DNA from: Anas platyrhynchos
Lineage: Eukaryota; Chordata; Aves; Anseriformes; Anatidae
Reading direction: 5' to 3'
Length of the DNA stretch: 64,000 bases
Assembly (NCBI RefSeq): GCF_047663525.1
Contig: NC_092599.1
Location: 24,919,501-24,983,500, forward strand
The notes below the pieces were generated by a model, which did not search any database, was not told the DNA's origin, and saw only the letters and a program-made list of their open reading frames with translations. Shown here in pieces: positions 23,315 to 33,500 of this stretch. A program made the translations under genes and the position numbers. Each line of letters opens with the position of its first letter. Position 1 is the first letter of the stretch.

Positions 23315-24010
23315 AATGTTGTATACTGATGTTGTTTCAGCATCTTGGTGGGAAAAGGTACGGAATTAAGTTGGCCCCTGACTGAGCCTTTGATGTTGGC
23401 ATTAGAGAAGTAGAGGCTGGAGAAAGATAAAGGAAGTGTTAAAAGGGTTGTTGAAAGTGTTAAAGGTGTTTGAAGTTGAATGAGCAGGGAAAGAGGATGT
23501 AGGAATGTTAATAGTTCTGCCTCTGCTCTAGGCAGAGATCTTAAAATCATGGGTGTTAGCCCTTCGGGGCAAATGGATCATGATGGGTCCGAGAGAGAGT
23601 TGTTATGGAAACAGAAAAACAGTTAACTCTTAAAACAACCTGAGTTCATGTGCGAGCTCAGATTACCGATGGGACCGCTCAGGGAACTGTGGACAACTGC
23701 ATTCCCCTGACCGACCCCACTGAGACCCTAATCATCCCTAAAATTATGAACGGCTAAGTAAATACTAAAATCTGGATGAATTGGGAATTGAGAATATGCT
23801 TCCAACAAGGTCTAAAAGAAACCCCTATGGAATTTTTGGACCAACTCTGAAATGTAATGAAAATAAATAAATAAATAAATAAAACAAAACGGTTTGGACC
23901 TGGCTTCGGAGGACAAATTGACTAGCCTTTTTCTAGGGTAATCATTGGTCCCTGATTTCAACAGGAATAACGGGGACCTGGGGAATCTACCCTAGCGGAT
24001 CCTCCACTGA
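23315..24010 (+). pseudogene. gag: Degenerate remainder of gag
   Basis: This stretch lies between matrix and protease and should encode p12, capsid and nucleocapsid, but has stops in all frames. A capsid-like motif (TPMEFLDQ) is visible at 23820-23850 and is followed by a stop. A short (aaat)n microsatellite lies near 23862-23884. No zinc knuckle could be found. Confidence 0.6.
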
Positions 24011-24014
24011 TTAT

Positions 24015-24128
24015 AATGAAGCTAGGGGAGGAATGGAAGTGAAATTTCTTATTGATATGGGGCAACGTATTCAGTTCTAAATCAAGCATTAATGCCTTCA
24101 CAGAATTATTATATTAGGGTAAAAGGTG
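24015..24128 (+). pseudogene. pro: Protease, 5' part, with damaged active site
   Basis: The frame VKFLID followed by MG occupies the position of the aspartic protease active site. The expected DTG reads DMG, and the reading frame slips immediately after it. The coding sequence is then cut by the reverse solo LTR at 24129 and resumes at 24702. A functional protease is not possible. Confidence 0.7.
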
Positions 24129-24262
24129 TGTTGTGGTTTAACCCGGCTGGCAGCTAAACACCACGCAGCCGTTCGCTCCCCCTCCCCCTCCCTCTCTGAG
24201 ACGGGGGAGAGAAATGGAAAGTGAAGCCCGTGAGTTGAGATAAAGACAGTTTAATAAGACAA

Positions 24263-24308
<46 letters not shown>

Positions 24309-24701
24309 GTAATAATACAATGATGATAATAGTACCACTACTAATAATATGTACAAACAAGTGATGCACAATGCAATTGCTTACCACCCGCTGACCAATG
24401 CCCAGCCTAACCCCGAGCAGTCAGGCCCCCTCCCCCGGCTAGCCGCCCCTATATATTGTTTAGCATGACGTCAGATGGTATGGAATACCCCTTTGGCTAG
24501 TTTGGGTCACCTGTCCTGGGTCTGTCCCTTCCCAGCTCTTACTGCACCCCCAGCCTGCCTGTTGGCAGGACAGAGCAAGAAGCTGAGATGTCCTTGGCTT
24601 GGTATAAGCACTGCTCTGCAACAATTAAAACATCGGGGTGTTATCAGCACTCTTCTCATCCTAAGAAAAAAATTAACTCTATTCTAACTGAAACCAGGAC
24701 A
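24129..24701 (-). mobile_element. Solo LTR of the ERVK family A inserted in pro
   Basis: 573 bp in reverse orientation: begins tgttgtggtttaac (complement of the LTR 3' end) and ends ctgaaaccaggaca (complement of the LTR start). It is flanked by aggtg on both sides (24124-24128 and 24702-24706), a 5-bp duplication that could be counted as 6 bp if one terminal base is assigned differently. Removing it makes the protease sequence continuous. It carries the same CRE and a long (taa)n microsatellite at about 24265-24310. Confidence 0.95.
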
Positions 24702-25071
24702 AGGTGTAACCGAAAAGGCTTATTTTTGTGAACCTTTGAAGTACAAGTTAGGGAAACAATGGGGCATACACAGATTTTTATATACGCCTAACTCTTCATG
24801 GGCACTCTTAGGTAGAGATTTATTAGAGCAATTAGGAGCAGAAATTGTCGTTGAAAAAGGGAAAATGAAGTTAAGAATAGGAGAAGAACAACTAACAAAT
24901 GTGTTAAGCTTGGCACTCATACAAACTGACCCTAAAAGTGAAATACCTTTAGAGATCACAGATCAATATGTCCAGGAGTTTGGGCTACCGAAGTCCCTGG
25001 AAGAGCAAAAAAATGTGACCTTAATAATTATTAAATTAAAGCCAGGAGAGAAACCCGTTAAGGTTAAGTAA
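24702..25071 (+). pseudogene. pro-pol: Protease 3' part and start of reverse transcriptase
   Basis: Continues from the solo LTR. It contains LLGRDLLEQLGAEI, the conserved C-terminal protease motif of gammaretroviruses (GRD), then a linker and the beginning of the RT (LKPGEKPVKVK). It ends at a TAA at 25069-25071. The next frame starts in phase at YPLRIEDRKG, so the stop looks like a single nonsense change. Confidence 0.85.
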
Positions 25072-25790
25072 TATCCTTTGAGGATAGAAGATAGGAAAGG
25101 AATTAAAGAGATAATTGATAAATGTTTACAGTATGGATTATTGATTGAATGTGAATCAGAATACAATACACCCATATTGCCAATTAAAAAGGCAGATGAA
25201 AAAAGCTATAGGTTAGTTCAGGATTTGAGGGCCATAAGTAAAATCACTGAGGATATACATCCAGTAGTGGCAAACCCTTATACTTTGCCGACTAAATTAA
25301 AGAATAGTCAAGTCTGGTTTACCGTACTGGATTTAAAAGACGCCTTCTTCTGCCTAGGCTTAGCCACAGAAAGCCAAAACCTATTTGCCTTTGAATGGGA
25401 AAATCCCAATTCAGGCAGAAAGACGCAGCTTACGTGGACATCAAGGATTCAAGAATAGCCCCACTATTTTTGGAAACCAATTAGCAAGGGAACTCGAAAC
25501 ATGGATGCCTCCGGACACTGAAGGTGCTTTGTTACAATATGTAGATGATCTCTTAATAGCTACCGAGACTAAAGGGAGCTGTATTCAATGGACTATAAGT
25601 TTTCTTAATTTTCTGGGTTTAAAATGGATATCAAGTCTCTTGACAGAAAGTCCAGCTGGCTCAACAAAGTGTGACCTATCTGGGATTTGAAATTTCGGGA
25701 GGACAATGAGAACTAGGAACTGAACATAAGGAAGTCATTTGCCGGACTCCAGAACCTCAAACGGTAAAGGAGCTACAAACCTTTTTAGGA
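25072..25790 (+). pseudogene. pol: Reverse transcriptase domain, frameshifted
   Basis: Palm and fingers motifs are clear: LPIKKADEKSYRLVQDLR, then FTVLDLKDAFFCL (first catalytic Asp region), then QGFKNSPTIFGNQLAREL and QYVDDLLIA (YVDD at 25538-25549). Frames change between 25385 and 25458, and a stop follows at 25690, just after a further slip. The motif before QGFKNSP is altered. The two catalytic aspartates of YVDD remain, but the protein cannot be made whole. Confidence 0.9.
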
Positions 25791-26971
25791 ATGACAGGTT
25801 GGTGTCGCCTTTGGATTTATAATTATGGACGATTGGTAAAGCCTCTATATGAATTGATAAAGAGTAATCAGTCAAAGTTAGTCTGGACTGGAGAAGCACG
25901 AAACGCCTTGAAACAACTTAAACGAGAATTGCTGCAAGCTCCAGCTTTGGGATTACCGGATCTTTCGAAACCCTTCTGGTTGTTTTCTCATGAGAGACAA
26001 GGGATAGCTTTGGGAGTACTAGCACAAAGACTGGGTCCCTATAAACGAGCAGTAGCTTACTTCTCTAAACAATTAGATGAAGTAAGTAAAGGATGGCCCG
26101 GATGCCTTCGAGCTGTTGCAGCTGTTGTTATCAATATACAAGAAGCTCGGAAGTTTACAATGGGACAGAAAATGACAGCGTTAGTCTCCCATACGGTCTC
26201 AACAGTTTTGGAACAAAAAGGAAATCATTGGCTTTCACCACAAAGATTTTTAAAATATCAAGCAATATTAGTAGAACAAGATGATGTGGAAATTGTGGTC
26301 ACTAACGTCGTAAATCCAGCTTCTTTCCTTAGCGGAACTCTGGATGAACCTATAACTCATGATTGTATAGAAACAATAGAGACTGTGTATTCTAGTCGAC
26401 CCGATCTTAAGGAAGAACCTTTAGAAGATGCTGACGAATCTTGGTATACTGATGGGAGCAGCTTTGTGAAACAAGGACAACGTAAGGCAGGGTATGCCAT
26501 TACAACCTCTCAACAGGTAATCAAGTCCAAACCATTACCCCCTGGGACGTCCACCCAGAAAGCAGAGATAATTGCTCTTACACGAGCACTGGAACTAGCA
26601 GCAGGAAGGAAAATAAGTATTTGGACAGACTCTAAATATGCATTCGGCGTGGTACATGCTCATGGAGCGATATGGAAAGAACGTGGATTGCTGACTGCTC
26701 AGGGAAAACAAAAAGAAAACATGCTGAAGAAATTTTAAAATTGTTACAGGCTGTAAAACAATCAGAAAAGGTAGCTATGATGCATTGTCAAGGACACCAA
26801 AAGGGAAACTCTGATTTTGAAATTGGAAATCGATTGGCAGATCAGGAGGCTAAACAGGCAGCTGAAATAACTGAGGTGAAGGCATTGTCTTTAATACCAG
26901 ACGGTAAAATCCAAACTATATATATGAACCAAAAAGCCAAATTATACAAAAGAAGACTTAAAATTAATTGA
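25791..26971 (+). pseudogene. pol: RT connection and RNase H domain
   Basis: A 315-codon open stretch begins MTGWCRLWIYNYG (the G.CR.WIP region of gammaretroviral RT) and runs through the connection to RNase H. YTDGSS, AEIIALTRAL and WTDSKYAF supply the D, E and D catalytic positions. The frame slips near 26700. The last RNase H motif (GNRLADQEAKQ, around 26824) is in the next frame, which ends at 26971. This is the best-preserved part of pol. Confidence 0.9.
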
Positions 26972-28084
26972 AGATTTGAAAGGTAAAATGAAACCAGATA
27001 GATGAGTATATTTAAAAGATAACTGTGTAATAATACCCTCTAATTTGATATGGCCCATACTTCTTACAGAACACAATAAAACACATCGGGGAGCTGACAC
27101 ATTGCATAAGAGCCTGAGTCAGACATTAGTGGAACAAAATTTATATACAACAATAAAACAAGTAACTCAACAATGTAGCATTTGCTTACACAATAACCCC
27201 AATACCAAGAATAGAATAAAATTTGGAATAATCAGTAAAGGAAATTATTCGGGGCAACTGTGGCAAATTGATTTTTCAGAACTCCCTAGAAAAGGGGGGT
27301 ACTGTTATTTACTGGTTCTGACTGACATGATTTCAGGAAGGCCTGAAGCCTTTCCCTGTCGAACAAACAAAGCAAGAAGAAGTGGTTAAAGTCTTGTTAA
27401 ATGAAATAATACCATGCTTTGGGATTCTAGTAGCAATGTCTTCTGAGAGAGGTTCACATTTTTGTGTGCAAGTGGTACAACAGATAAGTAAGATTCTAAA
27501 GATATTCTAAAGACAACTGCATACTCTTTATGGACCGCAGGCAAGTGGACAGGTAGAAAAAATGAAACATTTAATTAAACACTAAAATCGGACAAGAATC
27601 TAATTTGTCATGACCTCAATCCCTCCCTTTAGCATTACTTAGAATTTGAGTTAAACCTAGAATAAAAGGGAATTTGAGTCCCTTTGAAATCTTATATGGA
27701 AGGCCGTATCCATTTCTATTTAGTGGAGAGGATCGAACGCAGTTAGGATTAGAATATTTATATGCATATATAACTGAACTTCAGAAATAATTAAATAAAG
27801 TACATAAATTTGTTCTCAGGACCTGGGCTAGACGGTTGGATCAACCAATCCACCCTTTTAAGCTCAGGGATTATATATATAAAGACTTTTTCAGGACAAC
27901 CCCTAGAGGAAAAACGGAAGGAAAGTGGACGGGACCATACCAGGTATTACTGACAACACACACCGCCATTAAGATTAAGGAGCAAGCAGCTTGGATCCAC
28001 GATTCAAGGGTGAAGAAGGCCCTGGTGAGGATATGGACCACCACTCCAATTGGACCAACAAAATTATGGTTTTCCAGATCCTAA
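26972..28084 (+). pseudogene. pol: Integrase, broken
   Basis: The zinc-binding region is visible (HNKTHRGADTLH... and CSICLHN), followed by the catalytic core start WQIDFSEL (first Asp) at about 27265. The frame ends at 27389. In the next fragment the second catalytic Asp position (usually SD.G) reads SSERGSHF, i.e. Asp to Glu. The catalytic Glu context (SGQVEKM) is present near 27545. Stops separate these pieces. The C-terminal domain (27836-28084, EGKWTGPYQVLLTTHTAIK) is open and overlaps env. Confidence 0.88.
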
Positions 28085-29136
28085 TGATTGCAGGGGTGTG
28101 GTTCTCAGATTCGGGGTGGGCAGTTTGGGACGAGAACTTACACCTGACCTTAATACAAACTGTATCTCAAGTGATTAATAAGACGAACAGTTGGGTATGC
28201 ACCCATCTGCCACAGCATGGGAATAAGGGTGTATCGTTAATCAGGATTCCCTTGCCTGCAAACTTACCTTGGACTAATTTGTGGGAAAACACATCTTGGG
28301 GTCAAAAATATGAAGAAGTTTTGGAACTAGAAGTTAGTAGCTTCGTGCCATTGGAATCTTACTATGTATGTGTACAAAGGTGTAACCCGCCTAAGGGTAT
28401 GGGAAAACAGGATTGTATAAATACGGGTACTACTTATGTGGGAAATCAGACATCTTGTAATCAAACAATTGATATTAGTACAACTAGCAGTTGGGCAAAT
28501 TCAACCAGCTGGACGGTTCCAGAAGGAAAAGGGTGGTATTGGTTATGCAATGATACAGCCTGTAAGGTCTTGCCCGAGAATTGGAAGGGAACTTGCACTC
28601 TTGGAGCAGTAGTCCCCAATTTGACCATACATGATGTAGCGCCTCGAGGTTATTTGAGAAATCATATCCAGAGAATTAGACAAAAAATTAACAATCCATT
28701 GATAGAGAGACACACTGCTTTTCATAGTTTTGTTCGATGGTTTATCCCATGGTTAGGAGTGAGTGAATTGGAAAAGGCGATAGTTAATATTTCTGCAATT
28801 ATAGAGAAGTTAGAAAACAAAACTCTGGATGCTATAAAGGCTCAACAAGAAGAGATATCTAGTTTATCACAGGTAGTATTACAAAATTGGATGGCCCTAG
28901 ACTTGTTACTGGCCGCTCAAGGGGGAGTCTGTACAGTAATAAATACAAGTTGTTGTATGTATGTAGATCAGAGTGGAAGGATCTCTACCGACCTGGAAGA
29001 AATATGGAAGCAGACAAGGGTCCTACATGAGATCAGTAAAGATGATCTTTCATGGAGTTTTAGTGAAATATGGAATAAGTTAACCTCCTGGTTGCCCAAT
29101 TTCCAATGTTTGAAACAAGTGTTCATTGCTCTATAA
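27991..29136 (+). CDS. env: Gammaretrovirus-type Env, open but truncated before the membrane anchor
   Basis: A 381-codon frame overlaps the end of pol. The more likely start is the internal ATG at about 28066, which begins a hydrophobic signal-peptide-like stretch ([16 protein letters not shown]). The surface part is short (about 200 residues) with many N-glycosylation sequons (NKT, NTS, NQT, NST, NDT, NLT). The transmembrane subunit has a heptad-rich stretch, an immunosuppressive-domain-like [16 protein letters not shown], and a CX6CC motif (CTVINTSCC). No furin-type R-X-K/R-R site is visible. The frame stops at 29136; a hydrophobic, cysteine-rich run that should be the membrane span lies in another frame at about 29128-29220. 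As read, any product would not be membrane-anchored. Confidence 0.85.
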   Translation: MDPRFKGEEGPGEDMDHHSNWTNKIMVFQILMIAGVWFSDSGWAVWDENLHLTLIQTVSQVINKTNSWVCTHLPQHGNKGVSLIRIPLPANLPWTNLWENTSWGQKYEEVLELEVSSFVPLESYYVCVQRCNPPKGMGKQDCINTGTTYVGNQTSCNQTIDISTTSSWANSTSWTVPEGKGWYWLCNDTACKVLPENWKGTCTLGAVVPNLTIHDVAPRGYLRNHIQRIRQKINNPLIERHTAFHSFVRWFIPWLGVSELEKAIVNISAIIEKLENKTLDAIKAQQEEISSLSQVVLQNWMALDLLLAAQGGVCTVINTSCCMYVDQSGRISTDLEEIWKQTRVLHEISKDDLSWSFSEIWNKLTSWLPNFQCLKQVFIAL

Positions 29137-29237
29137 CATTAGCAGTGTTAGGAATATTTGTGTGCATGTTGTTTAGATGCCTGCTTTGTTGTGTTACTGT
29201 AAATAATGAAAGTATCTGATGCAAAAGAATTTGCATG

Positions 29238-29256
29238 GGAAAAGAAAAGGGGGGAT
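29238..29256 (+). other. Polypurine tract of the gammaretrovirus-like provirus
   Basis: The purine run ggaaaagaaaaggggggat abuts the 3' LTR start, the usual position of the plus-strand primer. Confidence 0.85.
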
Positions 29257-29832
29257 TGATTAAGGAGGTATTGGGGAGGCATTGGGGAGGCAAGGACAAT
29301 CCCCAGACAAGGACTGTATATCTCGAAACAAGACACTGGAACTCATGATAAGGAAGCGGCAGACGGACAGAGAAACAAACGTAAGGACTATAAATCTCAA
29401 AACTGGACATTGGAATTCATTATAAAGATACAACAAACGGAAGAATTGGCAACAACCAGCTCTCGCAATTAAGAAACATGCCAATTCAGCAGATTCCTGA
29501 CCAAAGGTGAAAAGTACACTGTGAGGAAGACTCGGGGTCTTCCTCCCAAAGACCCCTGCCCACGTCCCAAAGACCCCTGCCCACAATTCTTGGGAGGCTC
29601 TACGCAGGCGCAAGGTGCCAAAAGGCTAATTAGCATGAGAAGCGAGGGAAGGCGGGGATAGGTAATGCATATGTATAGGCGCTTGTAGAATATTGAGAGA
29701 TTGATTGTATAAATTCAAGACTGCTTTCCGCTTTGGGTATGCACGATAGGTGGAGAGATCCCCCGTGCATCATCCAGCGCTGCAATAAAGACTATACCAC
29801 TTAAAGGAATTTTGGCTTCGATCTTTGAATCA
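29257..29832 (+). repeat. 3' LTR of the gammaretrovirus-like provirus
   Basis: 576 bp, begins tgattaagg and ends aatca, nearly identical to the 5' copy. It is followed directly by the second copy of the target duplication atac (29833-29836). Confidence 0.95.
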
Positions 29833-29836
29833 ATAC

Positions 29837-30229
29837 TTTATTATTATTTTTTTTTTTATAAAGGCGGGAGGAGTTGTGGAGATGTGGGTAGTGCTTAGGT
29901 CCAGCAGGAAACTTGTGCATGTCAGTGGGACGCTAGAGACTGAGGAGGGGATGAATTTTTAACGCAGCCTGTCCACAGAGATATCACACCATTTGGGGAC
30001 AGCCCAGTGGCCTCCATTTGACCAAAGTGCCTGGAACTTGCAGAAAAGCGAGAGGGGCACACCTCCAGCAAGCCGCGGGGCAACCGCCTTACGGCTTACA
30101 AAATTAAATCAATCAATCCAAAAGAATAAGTTACAGCTCGTGTCTCAAACTCTGCAGCCTGCGCGTCTTCAGGGCTGCTCCCAGCTACTTTCTGAGGGAC
30201 CCTTTGCAACCTCAGTTCCTAAAGCCCTG
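29837..30229. other. Anonymous sequence between provirus and CpG island
   Basis: Begins with a T-rich stretch (tttattattatttt...) and becomes GC-rich towards 30200. No gene or repeat family was recognised. It may contain distal promoter sequence for the gene that follows. Confidence 0.4.
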
Positions 30230-30494
30230 TCAGGGAGCCCCAGCGGCCGCCCCGCGCATGCGTCACAGCCTCGCCCCTCCCCTCCCCGCACTGTGGCAAC
30301 GGCTCCTGCGCATTCAGCGGGGGCGTGCGCAGTGTGCGCAGTGTGCGTAGCGCGCTGCGTGCGCGGCGTTCCTAGGGCGCGGCCGGTGCCCCGCCTGGAG
30401 CTGTTTGTTTGTGCCGCTGCGGCGGCGCGGCGCGGCACGGGAGCGGAGCGGAGCGGAGCGGAGCCCGGCCGGGCTCGGCGCTGCTGCGGTCGCC

Positions 30495-30569
30495 ATGTTG
30501 AGGCGCAGCAAGGCCGAGGTGGAGCGCTGTGTCGCCTCCGTGCAGGCCTCTGCGGCTTCTCGGAGAGAG
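30495..30569 (+). CDS. RANBP2: RANBP2-like exon 1
   Basis: ATG 30495 in good context (gccATGt) starts [17 protein letters not shown], matching the start of RANBP2. The exon encodes 25 residues and ends in phase 0 at a strong donor (gtgagc). It lies within the CpG island, as expected for a first coding exon. Confidence 0.9.
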
Positions 30570-33500
30570 GTGAGCGAGGCCTCGCCGCTTCCCTTGGCCG
30601 GCGGGGGGGGAGGCGGAGGGGGTCCCGGTGGGGTCCCGGTGGGGTCCCGGTGGGGTCCCGGGTGGGGTGGGGGGCTAGGGGGGTGGCCGGCGTCGTGAGG
30701 GGAGGGTTGGGGCTGCCGCTGCCCCTGCCCCTGCCCCTGCCCCGCGGCGCCTCACGGACAGGAGGGGTTTTATAGCAGGGCTTTCCTCGGGGCCGGAGCG
30801 AGGGAGAGGTACTTTCCTTCACAAACGAAGCACCGCGCCGCCTTCAAGTTTCAGTGTCCTTTCCGTGCGGCGCCGTGGAGGTTTCTGGCCGGCCGCTCGC
30901 TGAAGCGACAGCGCCGAGCGAGGGGGGCTGGGGGCGCACAGCTCCGCTCCCTGTCAGCCAGCGGGCCCGGGGGTGACAAACGCCACCCGTGCCCATTTTA
31001 GCTGGGAAACGCTCAGCCGCCTGATGCGATTCAGCGGGCCCTAATCCTGAAAGATCCCGGCCTGCCGCTCGGAGTTGCTTTGAAGCGGCGTGAATGTGCC
31101 CGAGCTAAGCGTGATCCGGTAGGGACTGCGTGCAGGGGCTGTGCCTTTGGTTGGTGCCTTTCCCAGCAGCAGCAGCAGCAGCAAAGCTGTCCTGTGACTT
31201 TGTGGGTTCGACTTGGGCACTGTTTGGGCTAGACAGCGTCAAGTGCATCGCCGCCAGGTGCACAGATACGTTCCCACAGTGTTGATACTCCCCGGTGGCC
31301 TCGACACAAAATATTTCCTCTCCTCTTCTTGTGCTCAAGGCCACCGGACGCGTTTAGTTTTGACTTTCGAGCGATGCTTACAGCTGACTGTGTAGCACAG
31401 TCCACCGAGGGAATAGTTACTGGTTTCCTTGTTGTGTTGATTTCGGAGGGAAGGGTCTGCCAAGGCTGCAAGCGTTTCTTTTGAGGTTGCTTTTCATCCC
31501 TGTCCGCAAGGCGTCAAGCGTGAGTCCGCTCTGGCGTGTCAGTGATACCTGAAAAGATGGACCGAAAACGCGGAGGCCTGTTTTCATTGAAATTCACTTA
31601 AAGTTTTACATAGATCACTTGGGGGTGGGGGAGGGGTGGGGAGTAGCAATTTGAGTGTATTTCGAATGCAGACCGTTGATTCATGTTTTGCATCGTTGGG
31701 CCTAACTACCTCCAGTAGTTTGGAGTTCACAGACAAAACCTGCTTTTTGATCCGGTGTTGGGAGCTCGGATTTTAAATACATATTTAAAAATAGCTTCTA
31801 GTTTGATATGAGAATTTGATATGAAGCCTGTCTGCAAAACCTGCTATGAGAAGCTTCCTCTAGAGCTGAAGAAAAGACTGAAGAAACTAGCTGAAACTTT
31901 GGGAAGGAAGTGAAGACTTTTCTGCTCTCCCTGTTCTTTATGGAAATGTTATACATCTTACTCGTGGGGAGGGACTTTGAGGCTGCAATGAGATAATAGA
32001 TTATGATGCATGCCTTTCAATCAGACTGAGATATTTTGAAATTTTCCATTCTCTGTACGTGTACATGTATACTTATTTGTTGATAAATAGACCACACTTA
32101 TAGACTAAATTAAATATCAGCTCACCTGAAAGGTTTCAGACCCTGATAATGCAGTAGAATTGGTACAAGTGTGCCACTGTGCACAGTAATCTCTGTGGAA
32201 TTTTAGATGGAGAATATGCTTGTGAATACCGGCAAAGACACACTTTGCAAATGTGTCCAATGTTACGGACACAGCGTGTCATTTATATTAATGAAAGTAT
32301 TGATGTGCAGATTAAGCATGAATATAAAACTTCAAGTGTCTAGGGCAAGAAACCAAACATACCTCACCTCATGGAAAAACAAAACAAAACAAACATGCCC
32401 AGATTTCAGGTCAAATAGTCTCATTAAGGAGCCTGGTTTCAGATGGTTTGAAAAGTATCTTATTTCTAGATACAGTCACTGTACAAATGACCTGCTTCTG
32501 ATCGTTTGTGCTTACATGATGAATCTGTACATCGGACTTAGCATGAAATATCTGTATGAAGTCTATATTCCTACTGCAGGAAATGAGCATGCTCAGAACT
32601 ACTTGAATTTTGCTATATTCCATTCAGAGTAACTCATTAACTTTTATATATGCTTTTGCATTGTATTCACTTTTTGTGCCTTGTTCTGCTGGACCATACA
32701 TAACAGTGTTCCATTAAATATATATATATAGTTTTATTTTTATTTCATATTTTTATGCAGAAACTATATACAAGGTATTTTCAAAAGATAACATACTTTG
32801 CCTTAATTATTCAGGATGCAAGAGGAATTTTGTTACAAATGTGAACACCTGAGGTTTAAATTTAGCTTCTTTAACGTCTAGAACAGTAATGGAAATGCAT
32901 ATTTCAATTAACTGGCAATATTACTTTTACACTGTGAGTGTAAATATATGTGGTTTGATCCTGCTAGGATCTATTTCTTTAGTCATCCTCAAGAACTGAG
33001 TTCACAAGTCATCAGAATTCCTTATAACATACACCTGATTGTTTTATACCGTTGAGTTCTGTTCATGCACACCTGTTTTATTTTTCCCTTTTCTATTGAA
33101 AATGCAGTTGCTCAGGAATTCCTGATGGTACTGTGTTACCAACTACACGTGTTTGTTTTTTCCTTTTTATACTAGTGACTTACACAGATTTTATGTAATT
33201 ACATCATAGCAAGCAAAATTTCCTTTCCTGTTTATGGAAAACTGGTTGCTTCAAAACATCTTTCCAGTGTCATCAATAAAGGCTATGTTATTAAGACTTG
33301 TATCAGCTCTCTTCAATGAGTGTTTGAGATGGATGGAAAAGCAGCAAGGCAGCCTTTCTTCCCTATGCTTCTACCTGTGCCTATGTAAATACTTCCTTAT
33401 CCTGATTTAAAGGAGACACACACCTAACCTATGTATGCACTTTAGTTATTAGGTTTAAGACAGAAACTGCAGTTTGCTTCGTAATGAACAACTTGGTTCT

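Larger units (their letters stand above)
21733..29832 (+). mobile_element. Gammaretrovirus-like (ERV1) provirus, complete structure with broken genes
   Basis: An 8.1-kb provirus with paired LTRs (21733-22305 and 29257-29832), flanked by the 4-bp duplication atac (21729-21732 and 29833-29836), the duplication size expected of gammaretroviruses. The order is LTR, primer binding site, leader, gag, pro, pol, env, polypurine tract, LTR. Gag, pro and pol carry many stops and frameshifts. Env is open over most of its length. A 573-bp reverse solo LTR of the ERVK family interrupts pro. By eye the two LTRs differ by only about four substitutions and one 3-bp indel, so insertion (or LTR conversion) looks recent despite the decay inside. 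Confidence 0.95.
30230..31010 (+). promoter_or_regulatory. CpG-island promoter of the RANBP2-like gene
   Basis: GC-rich and CpG-dense, surrounding exon 1. It contains an NRF1-like cgcgcatgcgtcac (about 30253-30266), whose end also resembles a CRE half-site. There are repeated tgtgcgcag elements near 30327-30345, a GC-box-like cccctcccctccccgc near 30275, and a (ggagc)n run near 30438-30463 shortly before the ATG. There is no clear TATA box, typical of a housekeeping promoter. The transcription start is probably between 30380 and 30480. Confidence 0.75.

Noticed and set aside
24138-24387. Tyrosine- or leucine-rich small proteins in LTRs (also 18624-18908, 20858-21205, 56583-56813)
   Set aside because: Translations of the ATT microsatellite in family A LTRs.
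30169-30822. Long frames on both strands through the CpG island
   Set aside because: GC-rich DNA lacks stop codons; the only supported coding is the 25-codon RANBP2-like exon 1.
32207-32632. 141-codon frame in intron 1
   Set aside because: No recognisable domain, AT-rich codon use like surrounding intron, and a frame on the other strand overlaps it; probably chance.
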